Source: Spirodela intermedia (lineage: Eukaryota > Streptophyta > Magnoliopsida > Alismatales > Araceae). Taken from it: 64,000 nt of DNA. The stretch is from NCBI GenBank assembly GCA_902729315.2, contig LR746277.1:815501-879500 (forward strand), read 5' to 3'. Under the pieces are notes generated by a model. That model did no database searches. It was given only the letters and a program-made list of their open reading frames with translations, and had not been told where the DNA came from. The position numbers were made by a program, and so were the translations under genes. Shown piece after piece: positions 41,652-54,617 of the stretch (position 1 is the stretch's first letter; each line of letters opens with the position of its first letter).

Positions 41652-41709
41652 CCATAAAATGCACACAGAACTGCCTGTTCAAGTTCCTTGTAGAAAGAAC
41701 ATATCGCAT
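41629..41709 (-). other. Upstream ORF overlapping the SMG7 start
   Basis: If the leader is spliced with acceptor CTCTCTCAG (ending at 41710), the next exon begins directly with ATG (41709-41707). That ATG opens a 26-codon frame that runs past the SMG7 ATG in another frame and stops at 41629. It would repress SMG7 translation or expose the mRNA to decay. The acceptor choice is inferred. Confidence 0.45.
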
Positions 41710-42308
41710 CTGAGAGAGAAAAGATGAAGAACAACACAGAAATCGTCAAATATCACCACAAGAAATCCCTTCTCCGCCTGACATCTCATCTACAACAGGG
41801 AATAAACGAACCCCAACAAAAAAAAACCCCAACAAATAGACTACAGTCAACTCTGTAGTCACGGAAAAGATGAACGATTACACGCACCAAACCAAAAAAG
41901 CCAAATTACCGCGCCAGCCCAGGGTCCCAAGAAGGCACCGATCTTAAGCGAACTAACCGATTCCCACTAAATTCATACACCCAAACCGGAAGGACGAACT
42001 AACCAGAAAAGACGGTCGATTATATGCAACAAAGCCAAAATAGCCCGCCAGGGGCCCCGGACGGCACCGATCTTAGATGAACCAGCCGATTGTCAAAAAA
42101 ACCATCCCCCCGAAACCAAACCCTAACCCAATGGCCTCATGGTCATAGATCAAGCAAAGCCACCTCCACCCGCCAACCCGAAACCCTCGAAGCGCACAGG
42201 AGAGAAAGGGAATCAGAGCTCCACGGGGATCATAATCGAGGTAGTCACGGAAGGGAAAGCCATCCATGGACGAACAGGGGACGAGGGGAGAAGGGGGAAG
42301 AAGCTTAC

Positions 42309-42400
42309 CTGAAGGCGCAGAGAGATTTGGGGGGAACGGCCGACGACCCTTCTCCTTTTGGCTTTCCCTTGTCGTCCTAAGAGTATCCCCTTCTATATAG
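42309..42400 (-). promoter_or_regulatory. SMG7 core promoter and noncoding first exon
   Basis: On the minus strand a TATA element (CTATATAG, about 42398-42390) lies about 30 bp before a pyrimidine-rich start region near 42365. A noncoding exon then ends at 42309 with donor CAG/GTAAGC. The leader intron would run to about 41710. Confidence 0.6.
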
Positions 42401-42519
42401 AAACCCTTTTCACCCCTGACTTTATTTTATTTATATTTGACTACATTTCTCAACGGGCCGAGCCCGGACCCGAACCTGGCCCGAAATGAAGCTAGAGCTG
42501 AACCCTAGGCCCCGAATGA

Positions 42520-43340
42520 GCCCCGGAAGAGAGCCCAAAAAGGAATTGCCTCTATCAACCCCTTTTTGGGCTGGGCCCAAACACAGGAATTTACCGAGGC
42601 CTGGAGCCCAATTTTCTGGGATGTGTTTTGGGCCCAACAGAGCGGCCCATTGACACTCCAAGGTTGGGGTCCAGTTCGACTAATTTTTTGGAAATAAATT
42701 AATATATTAAAAATAATTAATATGTCAAACATTTTGTACTTTTTATGCATGAAATCCTAAATGTAAGACTCTTCATCTTTCTGGGCCAGATCAATTATTG
42801 GGCCTTATGCCCATTTTGTTGGTTTTTGTGGCCCAATAGTGAGGCCCATTTTCACTCAAGGGTGGGTCCCAGTTCAACTTATTATCTGGAAAATTATAAA
42901 TTTTCTAAGTGCGAAATTCGAAATGAATGGCTGTTAATTTTAGTGGGCCCGATCTATCAGTGACAGACGTAGCCGAACTATTAGTGGCCCCATGAGCCAT
43001 TTGACTATTTTCTGGGCCCAACCCTGTGGCAGATTGACAGTCCGAGGGTGGGGCCCAGTTCAACCTATAAGTCAAAAAAATAAATAAATCAATTTAAATA
43101 AATAATATGCCGAAAATTCTAAGCTTTATATCCATGAAATTCTAAACGATAGGCTGTTAATCTTGGTGGGGCCGAACTTAGGCCCATGGGGCCCAGCCCA
43201 GTAGAGCACTTTTTTTGGCCCAAGTCGAACAGATCCACCCAGGCTGCTGTGGGCCCAAAGTGGGCCCCACGAGCATCTCTCTGCCACGTGGCGACAGACA
43301 CCAAGTCTAACAAATTGGTCAGCGTGAATATGTGGGCCCC
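42520..43340. repeat. Degenerate ~190-bp tandem repeat rich in TGGGCC/GGCCCA
   Basis: Three main copies, marked by GTTGGGGTCCAGTTC (about 42664), GGGTGGGTCCCAGTTC (about 42862) and GGGTGGGGCCCAGTTC (about 43044). Each is followed by an AT-rich half containing CATGAAAT..CTAAA-like and GGCTGTTAAT-like segments and preceded by GGCCCAT. More than fifteen TGGGCC or GGCCCA hexamers occur between 42520 and 43340. These are the core of site II elements bound by TCP factors. The array occupies the space between the divergent SMG7 and ANTH genes. Confidence 0.85.
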
Positions 43341-43344
43341 ACAC

Positions 43345-44100
43345 AATGGATCAATTAACTATCATTTAATAGTTTTATTAAATGATGCATTATTTCTCAC
43401 GGGGCGATAAATATGTGGCTGGCAAGTGGATCTGGAGAGAGGGCGAATCACAACCGTCTGATGGGTAGACCGATGAAGCTAGAGCCCGTGATCCTCGCTA
43501 CTCGAATCCTGACTTCATCATTGGTTTGGAAAATTTCTCCCCAGGCCTCATAAAATAACTGACTTTAGGGGGCGTTAAAGTGATAATAACTCCCTAGCTG
43601 TCCAATTGCAGACGGAACAAAATGAAAGGCGGCCGTTGTACGGTTGTGGGGCCCACTTAGTTCCAGGCTGTCCGATCGGATGTTTGCAGATCGTGCGGTT
43701 GCGATCGTCCTGGCTTCCAGCAGCAGACGATCAGAAAATAATTATTATGTCGGTAGTTTTTTAGAAATTTCAAAAAAGTCCATGGGAATTTAAACATATA
43801 GAGTTGACTGAATAAAGTATGGAATTATGCTGCGTTGGTCCGGCGGAGCACGAGCTGGCCCTATCCTGGTCCTTCACGGTGGCGGCGGCATGGACGTTGC
43901 CTTCAACTTTGCTGGCTATGCCTGTAGCTGAAGAGGTACATTAAAACATTTAATAATTTAGTAAAAATACATTAAAAATATTTACCACGGGATTTACGAA
44001 AATTCCTTTTAATATTACACTAATTTTTAAAAATTATTTTTAAAATGAGGAAATTTAGAAAAAGTTATGTTTGGGGACACTTGAATAAATTAATATAATT
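43345..44100. other. Intergenic, upstream of ANTH gene
   Basis: Mixed GC and AT-rich DNA with no gene seen. It is upstream sequence of the ANTH transcript and may include distal promoter elements. Confidence 0.5.
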
Positions 44101-44179
44101 ATATGGTGCAATTATCTTTCTACATTGAAGATGGGGATATTAGAAAATTATCAGAAAAAACTCTGCAAGTATACGAAGG

Positions 44180-44252
44180 GAGAGAAATTACGACCGACGA
44201 CTTCCAGAGGACCTCTTCCGCTCCCTTCTGTCGTCCTTCGTCCTTTGTCCTC

Positions 44253-44289
<37 letters not shown>

Positions 44290-45434
44290 GGGTCTCTCGC
44301 TCTAGCTCTGGTCTTTGTTTTGACCTGTTCAAAGCGGAAGGAGAAGTGAAGGAAGGTCTCCCTCTCTCGTTCCCTGTTGCGGGGGAGCTTTTCCGTTCGT
44401 CGTAGAAGTGCGTGGATCTCTGGTGTTCAAACCGTTTCGTCGACGTCTTCTCAGCAGCTCTGTGCGGTTTGATTCTCTCTCTTCGTCAGGTAGTCACCCC
44501 GGCCCCCCTTCTCCTGGTATTCGTTCCCCTTCTCTCTCTGCTCTGCGTGCTGGGATGGCTGGCTTTGTGCCGGTTGAAATTGGCCCTTGTGCTGGAGTGA
44601 GGTGCATATGTTGCATGGATCCAGATCACTGCTATTGGTTCTGCATTGAATTATGCTCTGTGGGACATTTTTATGGACCTTTTTGCCGCTGGTAAGCTTC
44701 CTTTGGTATTATTAGCCGAGATTGTGTGGTTATCAGCTCAGGGATCTGGGGTACGTTGCTTTTATCATCCTGGTCCTGGGAGATGCGTGAATTTTATTGT
44801 GGTCTAGTGCTTCCTGGGTCTAAATTCTTTTGTCGCAGACTTCCCTTAAGCCCGAGATTTTGTAGATGGTCGAGCTGAATCTGTCTGCGGAATGGGTTTG
44901 GGTTTTTAAAGGGTTTCGGCACAGGATTTTAGGGAACTCCCAGTGTTCGGATTGGCTTTTGCGATTAAATCTATTGTCGGATGAGAATCTTATACGAAAA
45001 CTTTTGCGATTTAATCGAAAGAATTGGCTTCCTAGAAATATTTTATGGATGTCTGATGTAGCTGCGCTTATTATAAAAAAATAACTGGTGAGAATTTATA
45101 TTCTTTTGGGAGAAGAATCATGATTTTTGGAGGATTCAATGATGGTTGAATCGGAAGTTGTCTTGCGAGAGACAATTTATGGATTTTTGGGACAGATATG
45201 CTCAAGATAAGAAATAAGTGAGGTTTTTATCGTGAGAGATGCAACTTGTAGTAGGAATTGCGGGTTTTGTTACAAAGGAATGCTTCTGAGTTGCTTGGAA
45301 TCTTTCCTCTTTTCTCTCTCATCATGTTCAAACGTATCTTCAGTATAGATTCTTCTCTCTTTTATGTGCTAATGGTTTCTTACTTTTTCAACTTATGATC
45401 ATTTTGATGCAGGAAAATTTAGTAGCTAAGGAGA
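44180..45434 (+). promoter_or_regulatory. 5' leader of the ANTH gene with (TC)15 run and leader intron
   Basis: A CT-rich stretch with (TC)15 at 44257-44287 is typical of a plant core promoter or leader. A donor CGTCAG/GTAGTC at 44490 pairs plausibly with the acceptor GATGCAG at 45412, leaving GAAAATTTAGTAGCTAAGGAGA before the ATG. An alternative donor GCTG/GTAAGC near 44694 would include a short Cys-rich open frame in the leader. The TC run may be bound by GAGA-binding (BBR/BPC) factors; this is inference. Confidence 0.55.
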
Positions 45435-48400
45435 ATGTCTGGAGGTGGCTCACAACCGACTCTTAGGAAGTACCTGGGAGCCATAAAGGATACTACAACA
45501 GTGAGCTTGGCTAAAGTGAACAGTGATTACAAGGTTAGAATCCCTCACGTAATAGGTTCCTTCTTAGCATTGATTTTCTATTTCGATCAGACTTGTTACA
45601 GTTCCATATTTGTTTCCTGGACCTTGCAGGAACTGGATATTGCAGTTGTGAAGGCGACTAATCATGTTGAGCGCCCTCCCAAGGAGAAGTACATAAGAGG
45701 TCATCACTTTCATACGCTGCTCTTTAGTGGGAAGTGTCTAGCTTCTTTGTTTCCTTGCGCGAGTTAAAATAAAAACTCTAGTATGAGTCAAAATAAAATT
45801 TATTAAAGACTGTGTCCACTGAATTTTTTTCTTAGAACCCTTTGTTGATTTTAGCTTTATTTTATTTTAATTTATTTTTTTTCTTATGATGACTTAATAC
45901 ATGCTTTAGTTATCTCTGTCTCAGGAATCTTGCCTTTCTACTATAAATTGATCATGGATTGTGTCTCACCTTCTGAGTTTCAGGAATGACTTTTTGTAGC
46001 TTAAAATCTTTACTCGGTTTTGTTTTTTGGGGAAATAGATAGAAAGAAAATTTGAAATGCACGTGTACGAATTATATTGACAATAATAGTTAGGCATTTT
46101 CAACTAAGTTGTCTCTCAAAACGAACCGTCACATCCATTATAAAGGAGTTTCGACCCCTTCGTAAAGCATGTATTAAGTCATCATAGATCAATTTATAGT
46201 GTACATTTTGGATCAGAATGGGTTGGTTATTTGCTCCTTTTAGTGTACATTTTATGTTTCATTCAAGTTTATTCGTCATTTCCCTATTTTACCAGAATAG
46301 CTCAAAATGTTTGTTACTTCTCCGCAGCTATATTTGCTGCTATCTCAGCTTCAAGACCTCGTGCTGATGTGGCTTACTGTATCCATGCTCTTGCCAGGAG
46401 ACTTGCCAAAACCCATAATTGGGCGGTAAGAATTAATTTTCATTCAATGTCTCCATTTTTAGTTTAGGCTGTATGCACTCGGTGTAGAATGATCTATGGA
46501 AGTGTGGTAGAGTGGCTCTTCTGATAAAAGAAAAACTAATCTCCAGGATTATGGAAAAGCTTGTTCGTTTTGATGCTAAATCAAACGTATTCGTTATTGG
46601 TGTGTAAGTGGGATTGGATTAAGCTAACTTACGTAATGGTGCTCATATGTTGATGGTTCCAAATTGGATTCTACACGCTAGGAAAATCATATCATTCAAG
46701 AATAAAAAACGATTCCAAGTTCATGCAGGAATTCAGAGCACAATTCAACTAGGCAGCAAGCTTTTATGTTTGTTTTTTTGAAAAGGTTACCCTCCGCATG
46801 GATAGACCAAGAAGAGGGAATCATTGACTATGGTTATTTCAAAATTGTCAAGCCTGCCAACTGCAGTCAATTGATTATGAAAATGAGCAGGTCCTCATTT
46901 TCTGCTTCTGGACAAGTTCATTCCTATATTTCTAGATTATTTCACCATATTCGAATTCTTTGTGAGAATCTCCCACAATGAATTTTTCTTTACCCTTCTT
47001 AATTTCAAGTGGTGGATGCCTCTCCTAAAACATGACATCCTCATCACTTTCCGAGAAATGGCTCCTGTCCAGGGTCTGTTGTCATAAATCAGACAGATAG
47101 AGGCCATTTCATCAGATTCAGACAAATTTTTCAATTTCTGACTACACACATTTCTTTCACGTTCACCCATGTTCATTAGCTTATTCTATTTTGATTAGTT
47201 GATAAAAATGTTATTATTATTCAGGTGATACAGTTCAACATGATCAGTTCTATCTGGGTTCAACTGATTCAGTTTCATGTTTTCATTTGAGACTTTGTAC
47301 TATCTCAGTCTCCTTCTTTTCCTTATCTCTATGTGGTTTCTTTTCCATATCTATTCTTCAGCAGACTTAATCTGAGTGATGTCTGTTTGATCCTTCCAAT
47401 GCCAGAGCTTGATAAAGTTAATCTGGTCTGATCTGAAATTCTCCAAGCCATGATTGAATGCCTTTTAGCCAGAATCACACCTCACTTTGCCAGAGTGGAT
47501 GCCTTTTAAACTAATAGAAGATGACTCTGAAAAATTCCCAAGAAAGAACTGTCAACTATGGTCAGAATGCAGGGGTGTCACAAGAAAATTGCTAATAAAA
47601 AATATATTTTCCCTGAATAAATTGTTTATTAGGCTCAGACTCATCCTATTGGCGCCCCTAGTGTAAAAGCATTGCTTGATAAGTAAACATTTATGTCACT
47701 ACATATACATATTAATTGGAAAGTATATGTTTCCCAAATTCGATTGTCGTTGCTTTTCAATGACAAGAATTAGATTTGGTTTATTCCAAATATTGATGTG
47801 TGTCCATGCTCTGGCTGTAAGGATACAACTTATCTGCAAAGGTAATCAAACAAACAGAGAACCTGGAAAATGACATTACTAGTGACTAGTATTGCAGAAG
47901 CTATGCTTGTGCCATGAGTTAGTCCATGAAAGGAACTAATAGAACAACAGAGCCACTATTTTTAGCTGAAACGTCTGATCATCGACTCTTGGCTGCATTG
48001 TCGGGATTTCTTCTTTACTGTTCCTTCCTGCAAGTTGTATTTCGTAGTTCGTTCTGTCAATCATTACTGTAGCTTTGTCTTTCGGCATGTAACTTGCTCA
48101 TGCCGAGCACTCATTGAACACCCCATATATGTAGGTTTGTCTAGACTCATTAACCAAATGGAGAACCACATGGAAACACAAGCGTGACTTCTCTACCTGA
48201 ATGACAGACGGCATTGGAAACACAGGCGTGACTTCTCCACCTGAATGACAGATGGCATTGGAAACACAAGCGTGGTTACATTGACTTCTCTACCTGAATG
48301 ACATCCACACTTGTGTTTCCAATGCCTTCTGTCGTGAATGTCTTCCCCTTGTAGTACTACCTCTGATTCTCAATTGAATGTAATATTTCTTATACGAATT

Positions 48401-51400
48401 AATTTAATAACTTCTATTCAGACTTTTTTCCATTTTATTATCCATTTTAAACACCACCTTTTTTTATCACCATGGTGAACGTAAATATCATATCAGCTAT
48501 TGGTTGGATCAGTTGTCTTCTTTCAGGTTCGAACCTAACCCGTTTCACTTCAATGCTAGGTTGCATTAAAAACATTGATCGTCATACATCGTGCAATGAG
48601 AGAAGTTGACCCCACTTTTCGTGAAGAGCTAATTAATTATGGAAGAAGCAGAAATCATATGCTCAACATGGCTCATTTCAAGGATGATTCCAGTGCACAT
48701 GGTCTTACTATCTATAATACTTTTATCTCAAATTCTTGATCCATTGGTCAGTGTCAGTAACAAAGTCTGTTAATTTTTGTCCAGCATGGGACTATTCTGC
48801 ATGGGTGCGCACATATGCTTTGTATCTAGAAGAGAGACTTGAATGTTTTCGGGTACTCAAGTATGATGTTGAGACAGACCCTCCGGTATGCATTTCTACT
48901 TGATTACAGTAGAAATTATCTGAATTTGGTTCATAAACCTTTATCAGTTCGAACTTGCTAAGAAAATGGAACATTTTTACTTTTTCCAACAAATTCGTTT
49001 TGTTTGACATGGGACATGAGTTTCATGCTGCGTAGTATAAGTGGAAAAAACTAAATAGGAAATTCCAGGGGATCGTTTTATGATTGATAAAGCAAGTTCT
49101 TACATTATTACTCTAAAAGTTTACTTTGGTAATTACTCTTAGATAAATTGATCTGCCTGATAATTTTATATTAGAAGTACTCTTGAACTTGTCAAGAGCC
49201 ACTTGGAAATCCGTGAAACTTGGAAAGCTATCAAAAAGTTTCAAACTACTTATTTGTTATTTGCTTATGATTGCCAGCTGAATGTATTAAAGAATTTGTT
49301 TCCTTAGATTTCATTCAAAGTAGTTGTCAATCTGCAGTGACATAGGAGACCTTACGACCAACAAACATGAAGACTAGATTGCCAGAAGAGTCAGAAAATA
49401 AAGTATACTTTGCATGCGGTATTCCCACTGATTTCTGACATACTTTGGATAGTGGGAATCTCCTTGAACTGTTGAATGTGCGTACAATGAGTCCTCAAAT
49501 GGGGAGGCATTTTCTGCATGTTAGATGTGAAATGTAGATAATTTTTAAGTTCGCGAGCTACATGATGATGAAGCAGGTTTTGTCTTTTTATTACGTAGTG
49601 AGCAAGAGGATATAGTAGATGGAAATAAAATCTAGACAAAGGCATTGTTCTCTTTTAACTTTGCTCTTTTATGCTCATATGTCATTGATTCTACCTTGGT
49701 TGAGCCACAGGATCAGATTGTCAGAACACATAAGTTGATGGATGATGTAATGTTTCAGATTTTCGTAATTCTCTTTGAAAGGGATTTTAATTTCATAAGT
49801 TGAAAAGTAAGTCTGAGATGGTTTTTGTTTGCATCTTTTTTATGTTGTTTCTGAGTATTCAACCCATAGATAATTCACACATTATATCTCTCGATCATTA
49901 GTTCCAACAATAAAAGATGATAAGTTATGCATTTGTACCGGTGAAGTTATTCTCAGTTGACTCTATTCTTTCCTGCAAAGGATAGAGAATCTGTATAGTA
50001 GACCAGAGCTTTCAGAATTTTTGTGAATCAAATAAATGATTTCAATGGTTCATAAAGATTAATCAATGTCCGCTGACAATAAACCTTTTTCCTTTTCTCA
50101 ATTGGAAACCTTTTTCTGGGATTTCATATTTTTTCCCTGTAAGCAGAGAAATCGGGATCTGGACACTGTAGAACTGCTTGAACAGTTGCCCGCTCTTCAA
50201 CAGCTTTTATACCGTCTTCTTGGCTGCCTGGTATGTCTTGATCATCCAACCTAGGGGATTTTCTTGTTCCATTGAGTGCATATCCTGATAAAATGACTAC
50301 ATGTCAGCTTTCATGAGCAAAAACTGAGCTTACAGCTTCCTTGCAGCCACAAGGAGCAGCTTCATACAACTTCATTATTCAGTTGGCAATTTCAATGGTG
50401 AGGAAGGTTCAAGTTCAGTTTTATAATATGACTAGTTCGGAACTTACTCTTGTTACCCATTCATCACTTTGGGTTATTTTCGGTAGGTTGCTGGAGAAAG
50501 CATTAAAATTCATCAGGCAATTGACAATGGTACACTTAATTTGGTTGACAAGGTACGGGTAGATTTTCTGCTCCTGAAAACCAATATATTTGGCTTCTTT
50601 GTAGTCACTTCCTATTATGGTGGCAGTTCTTTGAGATGCAACGACATGATGCTATTAAGGCTCTTGAGATATACAGAAGGGCAGTGCAACAGGTAATATC
50701 TTCGTCTCTGTGGCCCAAAGGTACTTATGTATCATGTTAACTTCGTTCTCTATTTATCTTTTACATATAAGGCTGCTGCATGTGCAACCGTTCTTTATAT
50801 TTTCCATGCTAGCTAGCTTATTAATGTAGTATTGTTACGGATATTAAGCATATAACGATAATAATTATATTAGCTTGCTCTTGAAAATTGTGTTGAGACT
50901 TCGTCAGGATTTTATTGTGGCAGATAAAAGCATTGCCACAAAGCTTAAGACATCAATTTAATGGTCGAATTGACTTTTTGGCTTTTAGGGAGAGAGATTA
51001 TCTGAATTTTATGAGGTGTGTAAAAGCATTGACATCCGACGGGGCGAAGGATTTCCCAAGATTCAGCAGGTCTCTGTGCTGTACTGATTTATTGAAATAT
51101 TTCCGTTCATTTGTTGCAGAAACAAATTATCAGTGAAGAATTCTGCCATCCTAGTAACTAATTTTTTTTTCTAAATAATGATGCAGCCCACACCTTCATT
51201 TCTCACTGCCATGGAGGAATATGTAAAGGACGCCTCACGAGCTCGGGTACTTTACAGAACTTTGCCATGACTTTCATACAATTGAACAGATAATTGTAGC
51301 TCCAAATGCTCTTCTTTCTTTTCTCCATTCCCTTCACCTCCTTTCCTCGCTTATTTATTCTTCTGACAAGAGGAGAAGGCTGTCCCTGCGAGCGGTCAGT

Positions 51401-53540
51401 GGCATGACGCAGCCTGTCCTTGCATGTGTGTGTGGGGGGCTGTGGTATGACAGGCCAGACCTCGAATGGCTTGCAGTCTTCTGGAGACGTTTGGTGTGGC
51501 TCCCACAAATAAAACTTCTAAGGCCAATTCTGCCATTTTGATGACTTAGAGATATGACTTTGATTTCTGCAGAAACCAAACTCAAGGCCGAATTCAGCCA
51601 CTGGAACTCGATTTTATAATTTTAGCTTTAGAATTTCTATTTTGGTCTTAAGATATTAAGAAGTCGAGCTAACTTTCTCCCTTGATTCTTAGCACCTGAT
51701 GGGCCTGTTTTTAAGTGTGCCTGGCCTTGCTCTTTGAGCATCCGCCCAAATTCAATGAAAATGCTCATAACTGGCACAGCCGGCTTAACTTATAAAAACG
51801 TTGCAGAGAAATTGGGGCAATGGGACCTCTGTTGAATTAATCCCTGCCGTTTTGCATCCTTCTTCCTTCTCTCTTGACATCTGAGCCATTTCTCATGTCT
51901 ATTTCATCAGGCAATAGATGACAAACCCAAAGTCTTGGCAATCGAATATAAGAAAGAACCAGAAGCACAGGAGCCACCAAAGGCTTCCTCCCCACCCCCA
52001 GAGCCGGCTGCTGAACCAGAGGATGATCAACTTCCAGTCCCAGTTCCAGAGCCGAGTGATCTGTTGGTAATATTCTTTCCGTAGTGCTCTGTCTTACGAT
52101 TGGTAGTTTCCAACTTAGGTTGCCAAGTCACTGCTTTCTGCATTGGATTCTCAGGGACTCAGTGACCCCAACCCAGATGCATCTGAACTAGACAAGAAGA
52201 ATGCTATGGCTCTTGCCATCGTCCCAGTTGGTAAGCAAGTAATGAATGCATGAGTCCTTGATGATTGCTGAGTGCTCAAAGCTTACACTTATGCTTCTAC
52301 TTTTTGATTGCAGATACTGCGACGAGCACCCCTTCTTCTTCGGGATCAAATCTTGGGCAGACGACCACCGGCTGGGAATTGGCACTCGTGACTGCCCCAA
52401 GCTCAAATGAGAGTGCTGCTGCTACAAGTAAACTGGTATGCTCCGCTCTCCACCGTAGTCTTGTTCACTTTTTCTCGTCAATTTAAATTGGAGACCTGTT
52501 AGGATTTAATCAGATTGAGCGGGACAAGTGAATCATATGGGTTTAAGTTCATGAGCCTACTCCACTCACTGCCAATTAGTTTTGTGTTGAGTTTTCCCAT
52601 TATTATTGTGTCGAGTGCATCAAATACTGTCTTGAATTTGTGCCTTATCTGTGTCATGAGGCCGATGTTTTAGAATTTTTGTCGTTGAATGAGATAATTA
52701 ATTCATGGGATTAAATATGTTGGGTAATTCCACTTTTTTAATTGATTTTGCATTTGATGGTTTCATTTTTTTTTTCATATGCTGCCAGTTATGTTCATGA
52801 GTTTGCGTCCTATTTGTTATCAACTTGTCAGAGCAATAAAGAAGTTGCCTTTTTCGTGAGGAGACATTAAAATATTATCCAATTGGACAATACAATTAGA
52901 CATATGGTCGTACTGTACCTAATATGAAATAGTTTTATGCTGGATGGTCCAATTCTGGTGTTACCAGGCTTCTTTTTCTTGAATACCATCCGCAGTATAA
53001 ATGCCCCCATGTTTATATTTCATCCCAACTCTTTGACGTAGTCTTTTTTGTTTTCAAATTTTCTGGGTAAGCTGGGAGGATCACAAGCTCTCACTGGGCA
53101 GTTCTTTTTTGTGTCTACTTACAACTCGTTGACTTTGAAATTTTCTTGTCAAATTTGCTATTTAGGCTGGGGGCCTCGACAAGCTCACACTGGACAGCTT
53201 GTATGACGATGCTATTCGACGGGCCAACCAGCCAACAAGCTACAACCCATGGGAGCCAATGCCTGCAGCTGGAGGCCCCCTGATGCACCAAGCGATGGCC
53301 CATGACCCCTTCTATGCCTCCAACTCCATCGCAGCCCCTCCCACCGTCCAGATGGCAGCCATGGCCCAGCAGCAGCAGGCCTTCATGATGCAGCAGCAGA
53401 TGATGATGATGGGCCAACAGCCGCACCAATCCTTTGCAAACCCATTCGGCAATCCTTATGCGGCGGTGCCCATGGCAGCTCCTCCATACAACCCCTTAAC
53501 CCATCCCCATGCTTCACACACCTACAGGGGCTTCATCTGA
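45435..53540 (+). CDS. PICALM3: ANTH-domain clathrin-assembly protein (AP180/PICALM family)
   Basis: Endocytic adaptor that binds PtdIns(4,5)P2 and clathrin at the plasma membrane and selects SNARE-type cargo. Fifteen coding exons stay in frame: 45435-45533, 45630-45699, 46328-46425, 48560-48701, 48785-48885, 50147-50230, 50347-50397, 50487-50552, 50627-50692, 50989-51069, 51187-51246, 51911-52066, 52155-52230, 52314-52435, 53166-53540 (548 aa plus TGA). The ANTH domain fills about residues 20-310: [27 protein letters not shown], the [12 protein letters not shown] helix, [52 protein letters not shown] and [11 protein letters not shown]. The tail carries adaptor motifs: DLL (SDLLGLSD, clathrin), DPF (HDPFYAS, AP-2), NPF ([10 protein letters not shown] domains), plus Met/Gln-rich runs. 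[17 protein letters not shown] and the overall size (At5g35200 about 544 aa) point to the PICALM3 group; the symbol is from memory. Confidence 0.93.
48171..48333. repeat. 44-bp tandem repeat plus 29-bp-arm hairpin in ANTH intron 3
   Basis: Copies of a 44-bp unit (TGGAAACACAAGCGTGACTT...) start at 48171, 48215 and 48259. An inverted copy at 48305-48333 pairs with 48247-48275 (27 of 29 bases) around a 29-base loop, so the transcript could form a long hairpin. Confidence 0.92.
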
Positions 53541-53900
53541 TGGGAGGTTTTTGCTTCCAGATCTGAGGATAGCATTACAGAGGAGATGTGATGTGGTTTG
53601 TCCTTGGCCCTGCTCGATCAGTGTTTGAGAATTTGTTTGTATTAAGACGAGCTAGGTGCCATGTGCAGATAGATGGCAATTGGATTTATTCAACACACAG
53701 TAGAGGAAGCTGTGGAGTGGGGTTGATTGTTTCTGGGAAATGTATGTCCCTACAACAAGTGCTTGTAGAATTGTCTCTAAGGCCTTGAAGTCTCTTGGGA
53801 TCTCTGTAATATGTGGGTATTGGCTTTCTAGAGGATTTTGCATTTGCCTGTTTTCATGACCCCTAAGAAATAAATGATGGTTGCATTTGAAGATTGCCCT
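53541..53900 (+). other. 3' UTR of ANTH gene
   Basis: T/G-rich sequence after the stop with an AATAAA at 53869-53874, the likely near-upstream element for polyadenylation. Beyond about 53900 the DNA becomes AT-rich repeat debris with no gene. Confidence 0.6.
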
Positions 53901-54479
53901 TTCATCCGTGGTTATCATTTGAAGATGAGCCAGTTATAGTGTGATAAATTTCCCTTTCAAGGAAATTTTTGGCAGAAATCTGTCTTCTTTCTCAAACCAT
54001 TAAGAAGCACGCAAGCTTTGTATGCAGATCCTGAAGATTCCCAATGGGTATTTGAAGTTTACATTAGAGGGTGAATTGCATCGTTTCAAACAAAATTAAA
54101 AATAAAATAAAACTGTGCAAATATGATCAAGCAGAAGACACTAAATTTTTTATTACGTTTTAATTTCATGCATATCAGAAAGATTACTGAAAAAATTGTT
54201 ATTTCCTTGGTTTCTCAAGCTATCAACTTGGCCTTCTTACACTTTCACAAGTTTTATGAATTAATTAATCAATATATTCAAATAAAATTAGAGAAATCCA
54301 ACTATTAATTTGGCCTCAGTGACGTTTGAGAGGAGCTCAAAGGGCTGGAGTGAATTAGATAGAGTAACTTGATTTCTTTTTAAGTTTGACGATAAATTTT
54401 TAAGTGCAGTGAAATTCTAAAGAGTCTCACATTCACTATTAAAAAAGGAGTAATTTTTCATTATTTTTCGTTGCAGGTT

Positions 54480-54551
54480 ATCAGACAAAGATGTGAAGCT
54501 TAGTATAATATGGCAACACTTAAATCACATGAGCCAATTCATGTATTCCTT

Positions 54552-54617
<66 letters not shown>

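Noticed and set aside
42431-43346. Overlapping frames in the SMG7-ANTH intergenic region
   Set aside because: They arise from the GGCCCA-rich repeats and are not conserved between the repeat copies.
48500-48560. tRNA gene suggested by GGTTCGAACC
   Set aside because: No acceptor, D-arm or anticodon arm can be built upstream; it sits at the end of an intron.
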